Assembly: GCA_029263475.1 (NCBI GenBank)
Contig: JAJCXK010000027.1
Location: forward strand, 1 to 51,535
Reading direction: 5' to 3'
DNA length: 51,535 bases
DNA from: Candidatus Nitrosopumilus sp.
Lineage (GTDB): Archaea; Thermoproteota; Nitrososphaeria; Nitrososphaerales; Nitrosopumilaceae
The notes beneath the pieces were generated by a model. It made no database searches. It was given only the letters and a program-made list of their open reading frames with translations, and was not told where the DNA came from. Of this stretch, positions 49,456-51,535 are shown piece after piece. The translations under genes and the position numbers were made by a program. Numbering within the stretch: the first letter of the stretch is position 1; every line of letters starts with the position of its first letter.

Positions 49456-51189
49456 TTAACTGTGCTTTACATTTGTAAAATTTCGTTTAGTCTTCCAATT
49501 ATTTGAAGATGATATTTCAGAATTCCACACTTTCTTTTTAAAATAGAGTATCCAGATCCCTGAAATAACAGCTAACACAACACCCAATCCTAGATTGATT
49601 GATTCATCTCGATGTTCCTTCTTTTCTACCTGTCCATCTTGGAATTCCTGTACGACTGTTTTGCCCGTAACTGGATTAATCAGAGCTTCAGATGGGTTGT
49701 ATTGGTCAGTCAGAAATGGCACATCAGACGTATCCACAGATCCCTGATAGAAATGCTGTTCCTTGCTTAGCTCATCTACAAGATAGTCCGCAGGACTGTT
49801 CTTTGCCGCCTCCAAAAGCGTCATCCTGTCAAATTCGTAGGGTTTGTTTGATGAGACTACCATTATGTTTTGAATATTTGTGATCTTATCCTCCGTAGGA
49901 AAAACATAGGCTACTGGAAACGTCTCCTTCATCGTATTGTAGCCGGTTCGGACCAGCTTGGAATTCTTCCCCTCAATGGAACCGATGAAATTGGATATCA
50001 CGACGCCATCAGGTTCTAGTCTTTTCTCAACTGTCTCAAAGAATTCTTGTGTCATCAAGTGGTAGGGTACATAGTTTGACCCATATGCGTCCAGAATTAT
50101 CAGGTCATATTTTTTGTCAAAAGTTGATAGATGTTTTCGTGCATCATCATTGAATACCTGAAGTCTCGGATTGCTCTCGTCCAGATCAAAGAATGTCTTT
50201 GCCGCATCAATCACATCTGCGTCAATCTCGACTACGTCTATCTGTGTATCAGGATACAACTCGAGAAAGTTTTTTGGGCCAGTAAATCCTCCACCACCAA
50301 CAAACAAAACATCTGTGGCTTCAGGATTAAACAACATTCCCAGATGAAAGTATTCTGTATAGTCTATTACCAGATCAAGCGGATCATTGGCATTCATCGA
50401 GCTGTGTCTCTTACCGTCGATATACATGCTAATGTTTGTCCCATATTCAATGACGTCCAAATGGCTAAAGGGCGTCTCTTTTTCATAGATGAGCGTTCCA
50501 TGATGCGTGATTGTACTTACAGACAATGATGACCATGGAACTATCAAAACAACCACTACAGCAACTGCGATGATTTTGGGAGATATCTTGAGGCCTACCA
50601 GGGAACTGGCAATTAATACAATCCCCAATCCAAAAATTATCTGATTTACCGCAACGTTTGGAATCAGGACAAACACGGTTGCAAACGTTCCAAAAATACT
50701 TCCCACTGTGGCGATGGCATATAGATTGCCTGAAACGTTTCCTATTCTTTGGAGCGTGTTTGTTCCAAGCTTGATTACGTAAGGGGATACAAATCCCAGC
50801 AAAACGGAAGGAAGCATCAACAGCAAAAATGTTGCAATCAGCGATGTGTATTGGGTCCCAGGCAACACGGTAATGGAAAAATCAACGACATGGGATGCAA
50901 AAAACGGGATTCCTACAATGAACAATCCGACTGAAAAAACAATACCGCAAATCTTTTCCGAGTTTGGATGATCGTCTGCAACCTTTCCACCCAAAAAATA
51001 ACCCAGGCTTAAGCCGCTCAAAACCACTCCAATCAAGCTTCCCCAGGTGTATATCGTACTGCCAAAGACGGGAGTCAGAATCCTGCTTGTGATTATCTCC
51101 AATCCCATCACAACTGCACCTGCAGTAAACGTGAGAATTCTCAGTTTCCACATCTTATCCTGATAGAGTTTGGAGATTGATTGGGACAT
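49456..51189 (-). CDS. Membrane-fused spermidine-synthase-like protein
   Basis: A 577-aa protein. About eight TM helices in residues 12-240 (GLEIITSRILTPVFGSTIYTWGSLIGVVLSGLSLGYFLGGK), then a spermidine-synthase-type Rossmann domain (about 290-460) with VLFVGGGGFTGPKNF, IDVVEIDADVIDAA, NDDARKHLSTFDKKYDLIILDAYG. A final TM helix lies near residue 550. The catalytic Asp of true aminopropyltransferases appears as DAYG, so polyamine synthesis is possible but unproven. No operator of its own was seen, apart from the DsbA site inside its 3' end. Confidence 0.85.
   Translation of the reverse strand: MSQSISKLYQDKMWKLRILTFTAGAVVMGLEIITSRILTPVFGSTIYTWGSLIGVVLSGLSLGYFLGGKVADDHPNSEKICGIVFSVGLFIVGIPFFASHVVDFSITVLPGTQYTSLIATFLLLMLPSVLLGFVSPYVIKLGTNTLQRIGNVSGNLYAIATVGSIFGTFATVFVLIPNVAVNQIIFGLGIVLIASSLVGLKISPKIIAVAVVVVLIVPWSSLSVSTITHHGTLIYEKETPFSHLDVIEYGTNISMYIDGKRHSSMNANDPLDLVIDYTEYFHLGMLFNPEATDVLFVGGGGFTGPKNFLELYPDTQIDVVEIDADVIDAAKTFFDLDESNPRLQVFNDDARKHLSTFDKKYDLIILDAYGSNYVPYHLMTQEFFETVEKRLEPDGVVISNFIGSIEGKNSKLVRTGYNTMKETFPVAYVFPTEDKITNIQNIMVVSSNKPYEFDRMTLLEAAKNSPADYLVDELSKEQHFYQGSVDTSDVPFLTDQYNPSEALINPVTGKTVVQEFQDGQVEKKEHRDESINLGLGVVLAVISGIWILYFKKKVWNSEISSSNNWKTKRNFTNVKHS
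49466..49479 (-). promoter_or_regulatory. Palindromic operator TTTACA-TT-TGTAAA
   Basis: Perfect arms. It overlaps the end of the spermidine-synthase-like gene (stop at 49456), so this coding region doubles as the DsbA promoter. Confidence 0.75.
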
Positions 51190-51396
51190 GGCTATTGCGT
51201 TTGAATTACTCCCAGATAAGACACAATATCAAGATGATGATGAAATTATGAATTTGAAACAAATTGGGTATTTTTGGACATCATAACAGGATTTGCCTCT
51301 GTATAACCACACACAAAATCATCCCACATCATCATCTACGATCAAATTCAGTTTCGACAATTTCTCGACAGTTTCGGAAAAGTTTCGACAAAATCT

Positions 51397-51535
51397 CCGA
51401 ATTGATAACGTATTCCTCCGAATTGATAATTGCAGATACCGAATTGATAATTGCAGATACCGAATTGATAATTGCAGATACCGAATTGATAATTGCAGAT
51501 ACCGAATTGATAATTGCAGATACCGAATTGATAAT
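51397..51535 (+). repeat. 21-bp direct tandem repeat
   Basis: The unit begins CCGAATTGATAATTGC and recurs every 21 bp from 51418, with a degenerate first copy at 51397 and a truncated copy at the window end; at least six units are seen. A multiple of three keeps two plus-strand frames open, but no start codon is visible. The repeat continues beyond the window. Confidence 0.9.

Noticed and set aside
51397..51535. CRISPR array
   Set aside because: The 21-bp units abut directly without spacers, and no cas gene is nearby.

Overview
The window reads as a stretch of the chromosome of an AT-rich ammonia-oxidising archaeon of the Nitrososphaerota (Thaumarchaeota), most likely a Nitrosopumilus/Nitrosarchaeum-type organism. 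Support: PEFG-CTERM surface proteins, a CFI-box (CLIATATY) C-terminal domain, an ESCRT-III (CdvB) paralogue, archaeal type II glyceraldehyde-3-phosphate dehydrogenase, an archaeal HMG-CoA synthase, an F420-type luciferase-like oxidoreductase, DsbA/CcdA redox proteins, many leaderless or TTG/GTG starts with a TATA element about 25 nt upstream, and a swarm of tiny Cys-rich proteins. No species is claimed.

Layout. 0-5.6 kb: the tail of a serine hydrolase, a degenerate nucleotidyl-cyclase homologue, tRNA-Phe, two stand-alone Lrp/AsnC effector (RAM) domains in tandem, a VOC protein, small thaumarchaeal proteins and an intact class III cyclase. 5.8-11.4 kb: threonine ammonia-lyase, purE and purK divergently arranged, a small-protein operon and a sugar-phosphate nucleotidyltransferase. 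11.4-21.3 kb: an F420-type oxidoreductase/thiolase/DUF35 operon, a methyltransferase, a Holliday-junction resolvase preceded by a poly(A) tract, a convergent pair of Cys-rich miniproteins, threonine synthase, a CorC/CNNM membrane protein and type II GAPDH. 21.3-30.6 kb: a DsbA-like protein, HMG-CoA synthase, several minus-strand hypothetical genes sharing a duplicated promoter, and a glucose/sorbosone dehydrogenase pseudogene. 30.8-35.4 kb: bioD, bioA, bioB and bioF with a BirA-like operator. 35.5-40.7 kb: a split DipZ system (CcdA plus thioredoxin), CdvB, an HTH/MEDS sensor pair, an SDR and a second MEDS-like protein. 40.7-42 kb: a gene-poor region holding a 98-bp nested inverted repeat.

42-51.2 kb is the most striking part. 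It encodes a cupredoxin with PEFG anchor, DUF192 and Kelch proteins, an HTH+TRASH metal regulator, a CcdA-YHS-thioredoxin operon, a Met-rich protein, a His-rich secreted peptide, a Cys-rich zinc protein, DsbA, a SurA-N foldase-like protein and a membrane spermidine-synthase-like protein. Six copies of the palindrome TTTACA-N2-TGTAAA lie in this region; five are in promoter regions just upstream of TATA-like elements. I infer a copper/thiol-redox regulon controlled by the TRASH regulator. A 21-bp tandem repeat runs off the right edge.

At least ten small genes (34-53 codons) were read directly from the sequence, including a 48-aa YHS protein and two 37-38 aa Cys-rich proteins. All functional calls come from motif reading; no database search was possible.
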